From Rhizobium etli CFN 42 (GTDB lineage Bacteria > Pseudomonadota > Alphaproteobacteria > Rhizobiales > Rhizobiaceae), in assembly GCF_000092045.1 (NCBI RefSeq), contig NC_007761.1, positions 2,917,001 through 2,981,000 of the forward strand: a stretch of 64,000 nucleotides of DNA, given 5' to 3'. The position numbers and the translations under genes were made by a program. The notes under the pieces were generated by a model. The model ran no database searches, was not told the DNA's origin, and worked only from the letters and a program-made list of their open reading frames with translations. Of the stretch, positions 9,284-18,743 are shown in pieces (position 1 is the first letter of the stretch; every line of letters starts with the position of its first letter).

Positions 9284-9949
9284 TCAGCCCTGCGTGATCG
9301 GCGCGATCTGGATTTCGACGCGGCGGTTCTGCGCGCGGCCGGCCTCGGAGGCGTTGGAGGCGACGGGCTGGGACGGGCCGAAGCCGACGGCGGAGACGCG
9401 GCGCTGGTCGATGCCCTGGCCGCCGAGATAGTCGGCAACCGAAAGCGCGCGGCGCTGCGACAGGTCCTGGTTATGCTGCAGGCTGCCTGTCGAATCCGTA
9501 TGGCCGTTGACGTCGATCAGCGTGCGGTTGAACTTGCGCAGCACGATCGCCACCGAATTCAGCGTCGGATAAAAGCCCGGCTTCACGGCATCCTGGTCGA
9601 CATCGAAGGTGATGTTCGAGGGCATGTTGAGGATGATGTTGTCGCCATTGCGGGTCACCGAAATACCGGTGCCTTCGAGCTGAGCGCGAAGCTCGGCTTC
9701 CTGCTGGTCCATGTAGTTGCCGATCGCGCCGCCGGCCAGGGCGCCGATACCGGCGCCGATCAGCGCCGCGTTGCGCTTGCCATGCCCGCCGCCGCCGACG
9801 GCCACGCCGACGAGGGCACCGCCGAGCGCGCCGAGCGCAGCACCGCCCGCTGTATTGGAAACCTTCTGCTCACCCGTATAGGGATCGGTCGTCGTGCAGG
9901 CGCTGAGATAGCTTGCTGCGACAGCCAGAAGTACGAATTTCTTGATCAT
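9284..9949 (-). CDS. OmpA-family outer membrane lipoprotein (YiaD-like)
   Basis: A 221-residue lipoprotein. The signal peptide ends in a lipobox (LSAC, Cys18). A glycine-zipper region at about residues 30-75 is rich in GG and GA (GALGGALVGVAVGGGG). A C-terminal OmpA-like peptidoglycan-binding domain covers about residues 105-218, with NGHTDSTGS, LSQRRALSVADYL and NRRVEIQI. The expected place is the outer membrane, bound to peptidoglycan, where it supports envelope stability. It appears to be a single-gene transcript. Confidence 0.92.
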   Translation of the reverse strand: MIKKFVLLAVAASYLSACTTTDPYTGEQKVSNTAGGAALGALGGALVGVAVGGGGHGKRNAALIGAGIGALAGGAIGNYMDQQEAELRAQLEGTGISVTRNGDNIILNMPSNITFDVDQDAVKPGFYPTLNSVAIVLRKFNRTLIDVNGHTDSTGSLQHNQDLSQRRALSVADYLGGQGIDQRRVSAVGFGPSQPVASNASEAGRAQNRRVEIQIAPITQG

Positions 9950-10157
9950 GGACAGGACAGTCTCCGTTCAAAACTGATGCGAGCAAATGGCAAGGATTAC
10001 GGCAAGAAAATGAAGATGTTCTCTAGATAGGCGAATTTCGGGCGCCGAAACAGCAGCCATGTTGCAGCAATGCGCTGATATCACCAGTTTTAAGGGCAGG
10101 CTCGACCACGTGGACAGTGGCCGAGGCGCGCAGCCGCAGGGCGGAGCCTCGAAGATC

Positions 10158-10185
10158 GGGGGCGGATGACTGGGTGGTCGCCCCC
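10158..10185 (-). terminator. Hairpin directly after the flagellin stop codon
   Basis: A 7-bp perfect inverted repeat, GGGGGCG / CGCCCCC with a 14-nt loop, abuts the flagellin stop codon. On the minus strand it is not followed by a run of T, so it may be an mRNA 3'-end stabiliser or a weak terminator rather than a classical intrinsic terminator. Confidence 0.35.
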
Positions 10186-11184
10186 TTAGAAATTCTGGAA
10201 CAGCTGTCTGACCGTATCGTAAGTTGCGTTGGCGATGTTCAGCGATTGCAGGCCGAGCTGCTGCTGCGTCTGCAGCGCCCTGAGCCTGCTCGACTCCTCC
10301 TCCATATCGGCATCGACGAGCCGGCCGATGCCGGCGGTGATGTTGTCGTGCAGCTGGGTGGCGAAGTCGTTCTGCAGCTCGATTCGTTTTTCCAGCGCGC
10401 CGAAGGCCGAACCGACCGTCGTCAACTGCGTCAGCGCGGCATCGACGACACTGATCATCTCACCGATCTGCCCTTGCGTCGTCGCGGCCGACAGCGAAAT
10501 GACGACCTGGCCGGCGGTGGTGCCATTTTTGCTGGTCATCAGCACGTAGTTCTGCGCGGTCCCAAGCTCGGTGGCGAAATAGGCCGAGGTCAGCACGCCG
10601 TATTCGCCCGAGCCGGTGGCGCGGTCGTCGATCAGATAGCGCGCATCCTTGGAGCTCGTGGCCCCGACAGGCGTATTGTCGATATGGTAGCTCAGCATGC
10701 CGATGGAGACCGTGCCGTCGGAATTGCGGATGAAGGACGCCGGAATCTGGCGCGGCTGCGTCGGCGTCGCATCATTGTTGAGGATCACCCAGTTGTCGCT
10801 GTTGAAGGTCGCCGATTCCGAAACGCTGCGCAGCTGCTCCTGCAGCTGCTTGAGTTCTTCGTTGATCTTGTTCTTGTCGACCCCGTTCTCGGTGGCGGCG
10901 ACAAGCTTGGCCTTGATCTCCGAGACGACGTCGATGACGTTCTGCACACCGGTATAGGCCGTGCCCATCGTCGCAGCCGCCATGCCGAGCGCGTCCTGGA
11001 TCGCCGAAATGGCCTTATTGTCGGTGCGCGCGGTAGTGGCGATCGACCAATAGACGGCGTTGTCGGCCGCTTTGGCGACACGCATGCCCGTCGTGATGTG
11101 GTTTTGCGTGACCGTCATATTGCGATTGATATCGCGCAGCACATGGAGCGCCGCATCAACGGAGACGCGCTGATAAATACTCAC
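10186..11184 (-). CDS. Flagellin (orphan, divergent rhizobial type)
   Basis: A 332-residue flagellin. The N-terminal D0/D1 region holds ITTGMRVAKAADNAVYWSIATT and QDALGMAAATMGTAYTGVQ, and the C-terminal D0/D1 region ends QQLGLQSLNIANATYDTVRQLFQNF. The middle segment (about residues 130-230) is divergent. The usual rhizobial flagellin opening is replaced by SIYQRVSVDAALHVLRDINRNM. The start is a GTG at 11,184 preceded by GGAG; the frame also extends upstream to an ATG at 11,331, but that part has no flagellin homology. No other flagellar or motility gene lies nearby. R. leguminosarum is known to carry some flagellin genes outside its main motility cluster, and this is probably one of them; I do not assign the letter. 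Confidence 0.88.
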   Translation of the reverse strand: MSIYQRVSVDAALHVLRDINRNMTVTQNHITTGMRVAKAADNAVYWSIATTARTDNKAISAIQDALGMAAATMGTAYTGVQNVIDVVSEIKAKLVAATENGVDKNKINEELKQLQEQLRSVSESATFNSDNWVILNNDATPTQPRQIPASFIRNSDGTVSIGMLSYHIDNTPVGATSSKDARYLIDDRATGSGEYGVLTSAYFATELGTAQNYVLMTSKNGTTAGQVVISLSAATTQGQIGEMISVVDAALTQLTTVGSAFGALEKRIELQNDFATQLHDNITAGIGRLVDADMEEESSRLRALQTQQQLGLQSLNIANATYDTVRQLFQNF

Positions 11185-11407
11185 GGGAACTAAACTCCAA
11201 AAAACGCAACAGAACGCAACTGGACTACGAATGAACCATCCACGCAGACACTCATGTCCGGGGTCGCTGGATCCAGCGCATTGCGGCCTTCGAGAAACGG
11301 AGAAGACCAGTCGGTTCCTGATCACGATCATTGCCGCTTATGCTTAATAAACGGCTAAACGTCAGACGAAATTTATCTTGTTCCGCAAGACTTGATACAC
11401 CATAGAA

Positions 11408-11434
11408 ACCCCGCCAATGGGAACTTTGCGGGGT
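11408..11434. terminator. Hairpin downstream of the RND efflux operon
   Basis: The inverted repeat ACCCCGC / GCGGGGT has a 13-nt loop. It sits 20 bp beyond the stop of the RND transporter gene on the minus strand and is followed there by a short T-rich stretch (TTTCT). It is a plausible but weak intrinsic terminator; on the plus strand it is followed by GTTTCGG. Confidence 0.45.
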
Positions 11435-11454
11435 GTTTCGGTCGGGATCTAAGC

Positions 11455-14400
11455 TCATTCGGCAGCTTGCAGCTGTTCCTCGTCGGGTGCTGCGCGCCCA
11501 CGGGTGGCGACCGCCATCTCCTCGTGAAGGCGTGCTTCCTCATGGGCGTGCGGCTTGGCGAAGCGGGCAAGCAGCAGATAGGCGACCGGCGTGATGAACA
11601 ATGTCACCAGCGTCGCGAAACCGAGACCGCCGACGATTACCCAGCCGAGTGCCACGCGCGCTTCCGCACCTGCGCCATGGGCAAAGACAAGCGGCACGCC
11701 ACCGAGGATGGTGGCGATCATCGTCATCATGACGGGGCGAAGGCGCAGCGCGCAGGCCTTCTCGATCGAGGACCGCACGTCCTCACCGCGATCGCGCAGC
11801 TGGTTGGCGAATTCGACGATCAGGATACCGTTTTTGGCCATGACGCCGACGAGCAGCACGAGGCCGATCTGGCTGTAGATATTGAGACTTGAGCCCGTGA
11901 TGATGAGCGCGAAGACGGCGCAGGCAAGGCCGAGCGGCACCGTCGACATGATGATCAGCGAGGAGAGCACGCTTTCGAACTGGGCGGCGAGCACCAAGAA
12001 GATGATGATGATGGCAAAACCGAAGGTCAGCGCCATGCCGCTCGAATTCTCTTCCAGCGTCGCGGCTTCCGCGAGCGGCAGCAGGCGTGCGCCGGGCGGC
12101 AGCAGCGGCTCGGCAAGTTCCGTCACCTGTTTGACGGCATCGCCGAGCGACATGCCGTTCCTGAGACCGGCGGTGATGGCGACCGAGGCGAGCTGCTGCT
12201 CGCGGTTCAGCTGCGGGGCGACCGAACCTTCCTTCATCGACGCGATGACCGACATCGGCACAATCTTGCCGTCGCCGGTCTTCAGGAAGACGTTTTCGAG
12301 ATCCGTGGGATCGTCGATCGGCCGTGTCGTCGAGGTCAAAAGCACGGGATAGGATTCGCCGTCGACGAAGACGTCGACCACCGAGCGCCCTTCGAGCAGC
12401 GACTGGATCGCCGTCGAGAGCCCGGTAATGTCGATGCCGAGATCCGAGGCGCGCTCGCGGTCGATCGCCACCGATACCTGCGCCTGGCTGGGTTCGTTGG
12501 TCAGGCGCGGCGTATCATATTGGCCGGTGGCGTCGAGCGCCTGCACCAGCTTGGCGGCCGCTGCCGTCAGCGCCTGGTGATCGTTACCAACAAGCGCCAT
12601 CTGCACACCGCTGCCGGCGCCGCGAATGCGCAGGCTGTTGGACGAGATGGCGTTGCCACGCAGCGCCGGCACCTTCGCCGCCGCCTGGTTGATGTCGCCG
12701 ACGATCTCCGCCTGTGTCCGATGCCGCTCTCCCCAGGGGGCGAGCGTCAGCACCATGAAGCCGCTGTTCAAAGAACCGCCCTGCCCGGAGATCGAAAAGA
12801 CATTGCGGATGTCGCCGCTGTCGACCAGCGGCTGCAAATATTCCTCGACGAGCTGCATCTTGTCGCGGGTATATTCGAGGCTCGATCCCTGCGGCGTCGT
12901 CAGCCGCATCATCACCAGCGACCGGTCCTCCTCCGGCGTCAGCTCGCTCTTGACCGTCGAGAAGGCGATCAATGCCGCACCGGCAAACATCACCGAGAAA
13001 AGGATGATGACGAAAGGTGCGTTGAGGCAGCCGTGCAGCGCCCATTTGTAGAGGTTGGCAAAAGCCCCGCCGACGCGGCCGAGTGCGCCGTGATCCTCGA
13101 TCATCGGCTTCGTCAGCATGCGCGAGGCGAGCATTGGGCACAGCGTCAGCGCCACGATCGATGACAGCCCGACCGAGAAAGCGAGCACGAAGCCGAACTC
13201 GCGGAAGAGGCCGCCGACCTGCCCCGGGAGGAAGGAAAGTGGGATGAAGACGGCCGCCAGAGTCGCCGTCGTGGCGATGACGGCGAAGAACACCTCGCGT
13301 GTGCCGAGCACGGCGGCCGCGCGCGGTCCCATGCCCTCGGCGCGCCGGCGCACGATGTTTTCGAGCACCACGATCGCGTCGTCGACGACGAGGCCGGTGG
13401 CCAGCACGATGGCGAGCAGCGTCAGAATGTTGATCGAGAAGCCGACCATATATATCGCAGCCAATGTCCCGATCAGCGCCACCGGCATGCTGACCGCCGG
13501 AATCAGCGTCGCCCGCCAGTCGCGCAGGAAGAGATAGATGACGGCGGTGACGATGACGGCCGCAAGCGCCAGCGCCAGCACCACCTCATGGATCGCGCCT
13601 TGGATGAAGACGGCGTCATCGCTGGTGATGGCGATCGTCGTTCCCTCGGGCAGCGTCTTCGACAGCTGCTCGACGGCGGCCTTGATGCCGGTCGAGATGT
13701 TCAGCGTGTTCGACTGCGCCTGACGGATGATGCCGAGGCCGATGCCGGGCTTGCCGTTCGAGCGTAGCGCCGTATCGCCGTCTCGGGGTCCGAGCGTTAC
13801 GGTCGCGACGTCGCCGAGGCGGACGCGGTCCTGCAAAATGACCTTGGAGAAATCCGCCGGCGTCTGCAGGTTGGCGGTGGCGCGCACGACAATGTCCTGC
13901 GTCGTGCTTTTCAGCGAACCTGCCGGCACGTCGAGCGCGGCATTGTCGAGCGCCTTGGTCAAGTCGCCGATGGTGAGCCCGCGGCTGGCGAGCGCCCCCT
14001 GATCGACATCGACGCGGAAGACCTTTTCCTGGTCGCCATATTCCTCTACGTCGGCGACACCATCGACGGAGGCCAGACGATCGATCACCTCGTTCTCGAC
14101 GAGCTGCGTCAGATCGTCCATGTTCAGCTTGGTGGAGGTGACGGCAAGGCGCATGATCGCCGAAGAATCTGAATCCGCTTTGACGATCTGCGGCGCATCG
14201 GCCTCGTCGGGCAGATTCTGGGTGATGCGGCCGATCGCGTCGCGCACGTCGTTGGCGGCGACCGCGAGATCGATCGCATCGGTAAATTCCAGCGTCACCC
14301 GGCTCTGGCCGAAGGAAGAGGTCGACGAGATCGATTTCAGGCCGCTGACCCGGGCGACCGCGCCTTCGATCACCTTGGTGAGTTCCTGGTCGATCGTCTG

Positions 14401-14610
14401 CGGAGAAGCGCCGTCGAAAGTGGTGCGCACGGTAACGACGGGACGATCGACATCAGGCAGCTCTCGCACCTCGACACCGACATAGGCTGCTAGGCCGGCG
14501 ACAACCATCAGCGTGTTGAACACCAGCGCCAGGATCGGCCGGCGGACGAAAAGCGCGGTGAAGCTCTGCTTGCCCGACGCTCGGTCCTGAGGCAGTTCGG
14601 TCACGCTCAT
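11455..14610 (-). CDS. RND multidrug efflux transporter, inner-membrane pump (AcrB/MexB family)
   Basis: A 1,051-residue RND pump with two repeated halves, each with one membrane helix, a large periplasmic porter/docking loop and a bundle of helices. The proton-relay Asp pair is seen in LATGLVVDDAIVVLENI (helix 4), and the matching second-half motif is LVLLVGVMAKNGILIVEFANQLRDRG. The N-terminus TALFVRRPILALVFNTLMVV is standard for the HAE-1 class. It drives export of drugs or other amphiphiles by proton antiport. The start overlaps the stop of the membrane fusion protein gene by 4 bp (ATGA), so the two are translationally coupled. No outer-membrane channel gene is adjacent, so it likely uses a TolC encoded elsewhere. 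Confidence 0.95.
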   Translation of the reverse strand: MSVTELPQDRASGKQSFTALFVRRPILALVFNTLMVVAGLAAYVGVEVRELPDVDRPVVTVRTTFDGASPQTIDQELTKVIEGAVARVSGLKSISSTSSFGQSRVTLEFTDAIDLAVAANDVRDAIGRITQNLPDEADAPQIVKADSDSSAIMRLAVTSTKLNMDDLTQLVENEVIDRLASVDGVADVEEYGDQEKVFRVDVDQGALASRGLTIGDLTKALDNAALDVPAGSLKSTTQDIVVRATANLQTPADFSKVILQDRVRLGDVATVTLGPRDGDTALRSNGKPGIGLGIIRQAQSNTLNISTGIKAAVEQLSKTLPEGTTIAITSDDAVFIQGAIHEVVLALALAAVIVTAVIYLFLRDWRATLIPAVSMPVALIGTLAAIYMVGFSINILTLLAIVLATGLVVDDAIVVLENIVRRRAEGMGPRAAAVLGTREVFFAVIATTATLAAVFIPLSFLPGQVGGLFREFGFVLAFSVGLSSIVALTLCPMLASRMLTKPMIEDHGALGRVGGAFANLYKWALHGCLNAPFVIILFSVMFAGAALIAFSTVKSELTPEEDRSLVMMRLTTPQGSSLEYTRDKMQLVEEYLQPLVDSGDIRNVFSISGQGGSLNSGFMVLTLAPWGERHRTQAEIVGDINQAAAKVPALRGNAISSNSLRIRGAGSGVQMALVGNDHQALTAAAAKLVQALDATGQYDTPRLTNEPSQAQVSVAIDRERASDLGIDITGLSTAIQSLLEGRSVVDVFVDGESYPVLLTSTTRPIDDPTDLENVFLKTGDGKIVPMSVIASMKEGSVAPQLNREQQLASVAITAGLRNGMSLGDAVKQVTELAEPLLPPGARLLPLAEAATLEENSSGMALTFGFAIIIIFLVLAAQFESVLSSLIIMSTVPLGLACAVFALIITGSSLNIYSQIGLVLLVGVMAKNGILIVEFANQLRDRGEDVRSSIEKACALRLRPVMMTMIATILGGVPLVFAHGAGAEARVALGWVIVGGLGFATLVTLFITPVAYLLLARFAKPHAHEEARLHEEMAVATRGRAAPDEEQLQAAE

Positions 14611-15812
14611 TGGGTCGCGACCTCCCCGTTCGCTGCAACATCGGCAGTGACGCGCACCGCCCCTCCCTCACGCACGCGCTGCAGGCCCTGCGTCACGATC
14701 TTGTCGCCGTCCTTGAGATCGGCGTTGACGAGAATGAAGTCGGGATTGCGCTGCACGATGCTCACCCGCACCTTGTGCGACTTGTCGTCGGTCACCTGCC
14801 ACACGAAGGACCCTTGCGAATCCCACTGCACGGACTGCGGATCGACCGCCGGATATTTGTCGCCGGGGAATTTCATGCTGACGCTGAAGGACATGCCGGC
14901 GCGCAGCTCGTCGGAAGAGTTGTCGATGCGGGCGCGCAAGCGCAGCGTGCGGCTTGCCGCATCGATGCGGTTGTCGACCGCCTCGATCACGCCCGAAAAC
15001 ACCTGCCCCGGCTTGGCCACCGACATCGCTTCCACCGGCTGGCCGACCTCGACCGTATTCGAAAAACGCTCCGGCACCCAGAAATCGACAAGGATTTCCG
15101 AACGGTCGTCCAGCGTGACGATCGGCGTGGTCGTCGTGACATTATCGCCGATATTGACCGGCACGATGCCGACGATGCCGTCGATCGGGGCCGTGATGTT
15201 GCGCCGGGCGAGATTGAGCTCGGCGGCCTGCAGCTGCAGCCGCGCGCCCTGCTCGGCGATCTCGGAATCGAAAACGTCCATGCGCGACACGCTGGACTTG
15301 ATGTTGTGATAGAGATTGGACTTCTCGACCGCAGCTTTCACCGCCACATCCGCCTGGCCGCGGGCGATCACCTGCTCCTCGCTGTCGAGCTTGGCGAGAA
15401 CCTGCCCGGCCTTCACCCTGTCGCCTGATTTGATGAGGATTTCGCGGATTGTCCCCGACGCCTGCGGCGTCACCGCGACGGAACGGATCGCATCGCCTGT
15501 ACCGATGGCATTCAGCCGGTCGTTGACGACGCCCTGGACGACGGCTTCCGTCGCGACAAGAATGGCGCTGTTGCGCCCGCCGCCGCGGCGGTTTTGACCC
15601 TGTCCCTGCCCTTGGCCCCGTTGCCCCTGCGCCCCGGCGGAAGCACCGGCATCGGCTGTTTGAGGAGCTTTTGGCGCGATCATGGAAACGAGGCGATCCG
15701 GAATGCCTGCATCGCGCATCTTATCGCCGGCGCCGGGCGCAAAGAAAACCCACGCGGCAAAACCGGCAATGATGACGATGAGCGAAAGTATAAACTGCTT
15801 CCAAAAGGCCAT
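14607..15812 (-). CDS. RND efflux membrane fusion protein (periplasmic adaptor)
   Basis: A 401-residue adaptor. An N-terminal membrane helix (about residues 5-25) is followed by a Gly/Gln-rich low-complexity stretch (about residues 58-80). Then come the biotinyl-lipoyl-like and hairpin domains (ILIKSGDRVKAGQVLAKLDSEE), the beta-barrel (ITAPIDGIVGIVPVNIGDNV and LVDFWVPERFSNTVEVGQPV) and the membrane-proximal domain ending in VTQGLQRVREGGAVRV. It links the inner-membrane pump to an outer-membrane channel. It is the first gene of the two-gene operon; no local TetR-type repressor is present. Confidence 0.94.
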   Translation of the reverse strand: MAFWKQFILSLIVIIAGFAAWVFFAPGAGDKMRDAGIPDRLVSMIAPKAPQTADAGASAGAQGQRGQGQGQGQNRRGGGRNSAILVATEAVVQGVVNDRLNAIGTGDAIRSVAVTPQASGTIREILIKSGDRVKAGQVLAKLDSEEQVIARGQADVAVKAAVEKSNLYHNIKSSVSRMDVFDSEIAEQGARLQLQAAELNLARRNITAPIDGIVGIVPVNIGDNVTTTTPIVTLDDRSEILVDFWVPERFSNTVEVGQPVEAMSVAKPGQVFSGVIEAVDNRIDAASRTLRLRARIDNSSDELRAGMSFSVSMKFPGDKYPAVDPQSVQWDSQGSFVWQVTDDKSHKVRVSIVQRNPDFILVNADLKDGDKIVTQGLQRVREGGAVRVTADVAANGEVATQ

Positions 15813-16074
15813 TCACGTCTCCGGAGGGACTCGAGGTTGGACCAGGGTCGGTCGAAAGAGGCGCTACGGGATCAAGCTTCCCATGCGACAATATCGCGCG
15901 TTTACAGCTTACCGACAAGCATAAGCGGCCGGCATTACCGATTTGTAATATCAGCGAAGAATGGAAATAACCCGCCCGCTCACTTTTGCTTGAATGGAGC
16001 TCGCAAAGGTCTTCCATGCTGCCGGTTTCCGGACGGAGATCGCTCAAAACCCATGAAAAATGAGGTGCGGAAAT

Positions 16075-16989
16075 CTATCGGCGTATCGCCCATCGCAGGC
16101 CGATCATCGTTGCGATCCCGAGTATCGGCCAAACCGCCCAGAAGGTCCCATTCCAGGTGAGAGCATTGATGCCGATAATGCCGAGCGCCGTGATCGCGAG
16201 TGTCACCATCCTGCGGTCAAAACGCGCCTGGTCACGATTCCAGGCAAGCGCTGCAATGACGATGAGCGCAAGCAGCGGAAAGCGAGCCCAGAAAACTGCG
16301 TGCCATGTGAGGAGATTGATGCCGACGACTACAGCGGCGATGACGCCGAGCACGCTGAACAGCCTTCGGCCGTAGCCGGCAGCCGGTCTTGCCTCGGCCA
16401 TGACCTGGGCCGCCGGCTGGGGCCGAACGGAAGCGGGACGTTCCGCAGGCTGCGCCTCGTCGCCTCCGTCGCCGATCTTGACCGCATAGCTCGGCACGCC
16501 CTCGTCGACGTTCTTCACCGTCAGCGGCCCGAGAAACTCGAAACCAACCGCCACCTTGTTGCGCACCTGGTCGTAGACGGTACTCGAAATGACGATGCCG
16601 CCGGGCGAAGCCGACGTCTGCAGCCGCGCGGCAATATTGACGCCGTCGCCATAAATGTCGTCACCTTCGACGATCACGTCGCCGAGATTGATGCCGATGC
16701 GGAAGAGCATGCGTCCATTGCTCGGGCGGCCGGCATTGAAACCGGCGAGTTCGTTCTGGGTATCGACGGCCGCACGCACCGCTTCGACGACGCTCGGAAA
16801 CTCGGCGATCAGTCCGTCGCCCCAGGTATTGACGACGCGGCCGCCGTGGCTCTCGATCAAATGTGCCATCGCGTCGCGGCAGCGCTTCAGCGTCGCAAGC
16901 GTCCCCTCCTCGTCGGCCCCCATCAGCCGTGTATAGTCTTGCACGTCAGCACAGAAGATCGTCGTCAGCTTCCGCCGCGTTTCACTCAT
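16075..16989 (-). CDS. Class III adenylate/guanylate cyclase with two C-terminal membrane-helix pairs
   Basis: A 304-residue protein. An N-terminal class III nucleotide cyclase domain (about residues 8-172) has metal-binding aspartates at Asp15 (IFCADVQDYT) and Asp58 (VNTWGDGLIAEF), and the Asn118/Arg122 transition-state pair in DGVNIAARLQ. A linker rich in Ala/Pro (about residues 175-205) follows, then two copies of a two-helix membrane module at about residues 208-250 and 259-300. Both copies carry GIN.LTW...FWA..P.L. It should make cAMP or cGMP at the inner membrane, the opposite topology to most cyclases, whose membrane part comes first. I use the ATG at 16,989 because the domain starts there; the frame extends upstream to 17,055. 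Confidence 0.88.
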   Translation of the reverse strand: MSETRRKLTTIFCADVQDYTRLMGADEEGTLATLKRCRDAMAHLIESHGGRVVNTWGDGLIAEFPSVVEAVRAAVDTQNELAGFNAGRPSNGRMLFRIGINLGDVIVEGDDIYGDGVNIAARLQTSASPGGIVISSTVYDQVRNKVAVGFEFLGPLTVKNVDEGVPSYAVKIGDGGDEAQPAERPASVRPQPAAQVMAEARPAAGYGRRLFSVLGVIAAVVVGINLLTWHAVFWARFPLLALIVIAALAWNRDQARFDRRMVTLAITALGIIGINALTWNGTFWAVWPILGIATMIGLRWAIRR

Positions 16990-17192
16990 TGTCACTCGCC
17001 TTTGCGCTATCCCGAAAGGTCGCTGCAAGGTGGAATTGGGTTGAGTGGAGACCAATATGAACGATTGCAGCGGCGGTAAATTACGCAGCCTTTGTGTTTG
17101 TTGCCATCGATAATTGCCGATCGCCGCCGGATGCGGACAAAAGGATGACGCGTACGACGCGCTTTAGCCCGGCACGTCGCAAGAAACCTGGA

Positions 17193-18743
17193 TCATTGAA
17201 CGATCTTGCGTGGGCTCGCCGTATGTTCCTTCGCCACGGTGCTCGAGCCGTCGATTTCCTGAAGCAGCACGTCGTAGCCCCAGAGATCGGCGAGATGTTG
17301 CAGGACGAGCTTCGTGTCGCCTTCCTGCAGATAGCAGCCGTTCATGACGATATGCTGCAGCAACAGACGGCGGTCGCCGGCGAGGTCGACATCGACGATA
17401 TCGATTGCCGGATCGGTCCAGCCGATATCGTATTCGCGGGAGAGCTGGCGGCGAATGCGCAGATAGCCGCGCTCATTGTGAATTGCCGAAACCAGCACAC
17501 CTTCGGTCTGTTCCGGGTCGTCGTAGAGATGGAACAGCCGCAACCGCCGGATCAGATTCGGGCTCAGGAACTGGCTGATGAAACTTTCGTCCCGGTAATT
17601 TGCCCAAATGTCGCGCAGGACCCCCATCGCGTCGCCGCGTCCCGCAATATCGGGAAACCATGCCCGGTCCTCTTCCGTCGGCTTCGTGACGATCCTCTCG
17701 ATGTCCTGCATCATCGCAAAACCAAGCGCATAGGGATTGAAGCCCGAGAACCGCCGATCGTCGTAATTTGGCTGGAAGACGACATTGGCGTGCGACTTCA
17801 GGAATTCGAGGAAATTCCCGTCGCTGATCTGCCCCCGCTCGTGAAGCCGGTTCATGATTTGATAATGGACGAAGGTGGCGGTTCCCTCATTCATCACCTT
17901 GGTCTGCCGCTGGGGATGGAAATATTGCGCGACATGGCGGACGATACGAAGGATCTCGCGCTGCCACGGCTGCAGTCGGGGCGCGGATTTCTCGAGAAAA
18001 TAGAGGATGTTATCCTGCGGAAGGCCGAGCGCGGCGCGCCGCTTTTCCAAGCCTATGTCACCCGCCTTCTTTGCCTTGCCGACGGGAACTGTGCGCCACA
18101 GGTCGTTGAACATCTGCTCCTCGTGGGCGCGACGCTCCTGTTCCCGCTTCTCCTCCTGGCGAAGGTCGATCGTGGTCTTGCCGGCATATCGATGCACCCC
18201 ATGCGACATCAGCGCATGCGCCGCATCGAGAGTTCTTTCGACGGCCGTCTCGCCGTAACGCTCTTCGCAGCGAGTGATATAACCCTTGGCGAAATCAAGA
18301 TAATCGAGAATTCCCTCGGCATCGGTCCAAAGCTTGAAGAGATAGTTGTTCTTGAAGAAGTGATTGTGGCCGAAGGCCGCATGGGCGATGACGAGCGTCT
18401 GCATCGTCGCCGTGTTTTCCTCCATCAGATAGGAAATGCAGGGAGAGCTGTTGATGACGATCTCGTAGGCAAGGTCGCGCATCCCGCGGCGGTAGAAGGT
18501 TTCATGATGCGCAAAGTGTTTTCCAAAGGACCAATGGCGGTAAAAGAGCGGCATGCCGGTCGAGGAATAGGCATCCAACATCTGCTCCGAGGTGATGACT
18601 TCGATCTGATTCGGATAGACATCGAGGCCGAGTCCACCGAGCGCGATCTCCTCGCACGCATCGTGGATGCGCTGCAGCGTTGCAAAGTCCCAGTCGGCCC
18701 CCTCGAACAGGAGCCGCTCTCTTGGCCTCACCGTCATGGTCAT
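17193..18743 (-). CDS. SpoVR family protein (YcgB-like)
   Basis: A 516-residue SpoVR/YcgB protein with the characteristic blocks GLDVYPNQIEVITSEQMLDAY, HWSFGKHFAHHE, EIVINSSPCISYLMEEN and NEGTATFVHYQIMNRLHE. Its biochemical role is unsettled. In Bacillus the homologue affects spore cortex, and in enterobacteria it belongs with YeaG/YeaH in a stationary-phase and nitrogen-stress set. It is the last gene of the prkA-yeaH-spoVR operon and its start overlaps the yeaH stop by 4 bp. Confidence 0.93.
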   Translation of the reverse strand: MTMTVRPRERLLFEGADWDFATLQRIHDACEEIALGGLGLDVYPNQIEVITSEQMLDAYSSTGMPLFYRHWSFGKHFAHHETFYRRGMRDLAYEIVINSSPCISYLMEENTATMQTLVIAHAAFGHNHFFKNNYLFKLWTDAEGILDYLDFAKGYITRCEERYGETAVERTLDAAHALMSHGVHRYAGKTTIDLRQEEKREQERRAHEEQMFNDLWRTVPVGKAKKAGDIGLEKRRAALGLPQDNILYFLEKSAPRLQPWQREILRIVRHVAQYFHPQRQTKVMNEGTATFVHYQIMNRLHERGQISDGNFLEFLKSHANVVFQPNYDDRRFSGFNPYALGFAMMQDIERIVTKPTEEDRAWFPDIAGRGDAMGVLRDIWANYRDESFISQFLSPNLIRRLRLFHLYDDPEQTEGVLVSAIHNERGYLRIRRQLSREYDIGWTDPAIDIVDVDLAGDRRLLLQHIVMNGCYLQEGDTKLVLQHLADLWGYDVLLQEIDGSSTVAKEHTASPRKIVQ

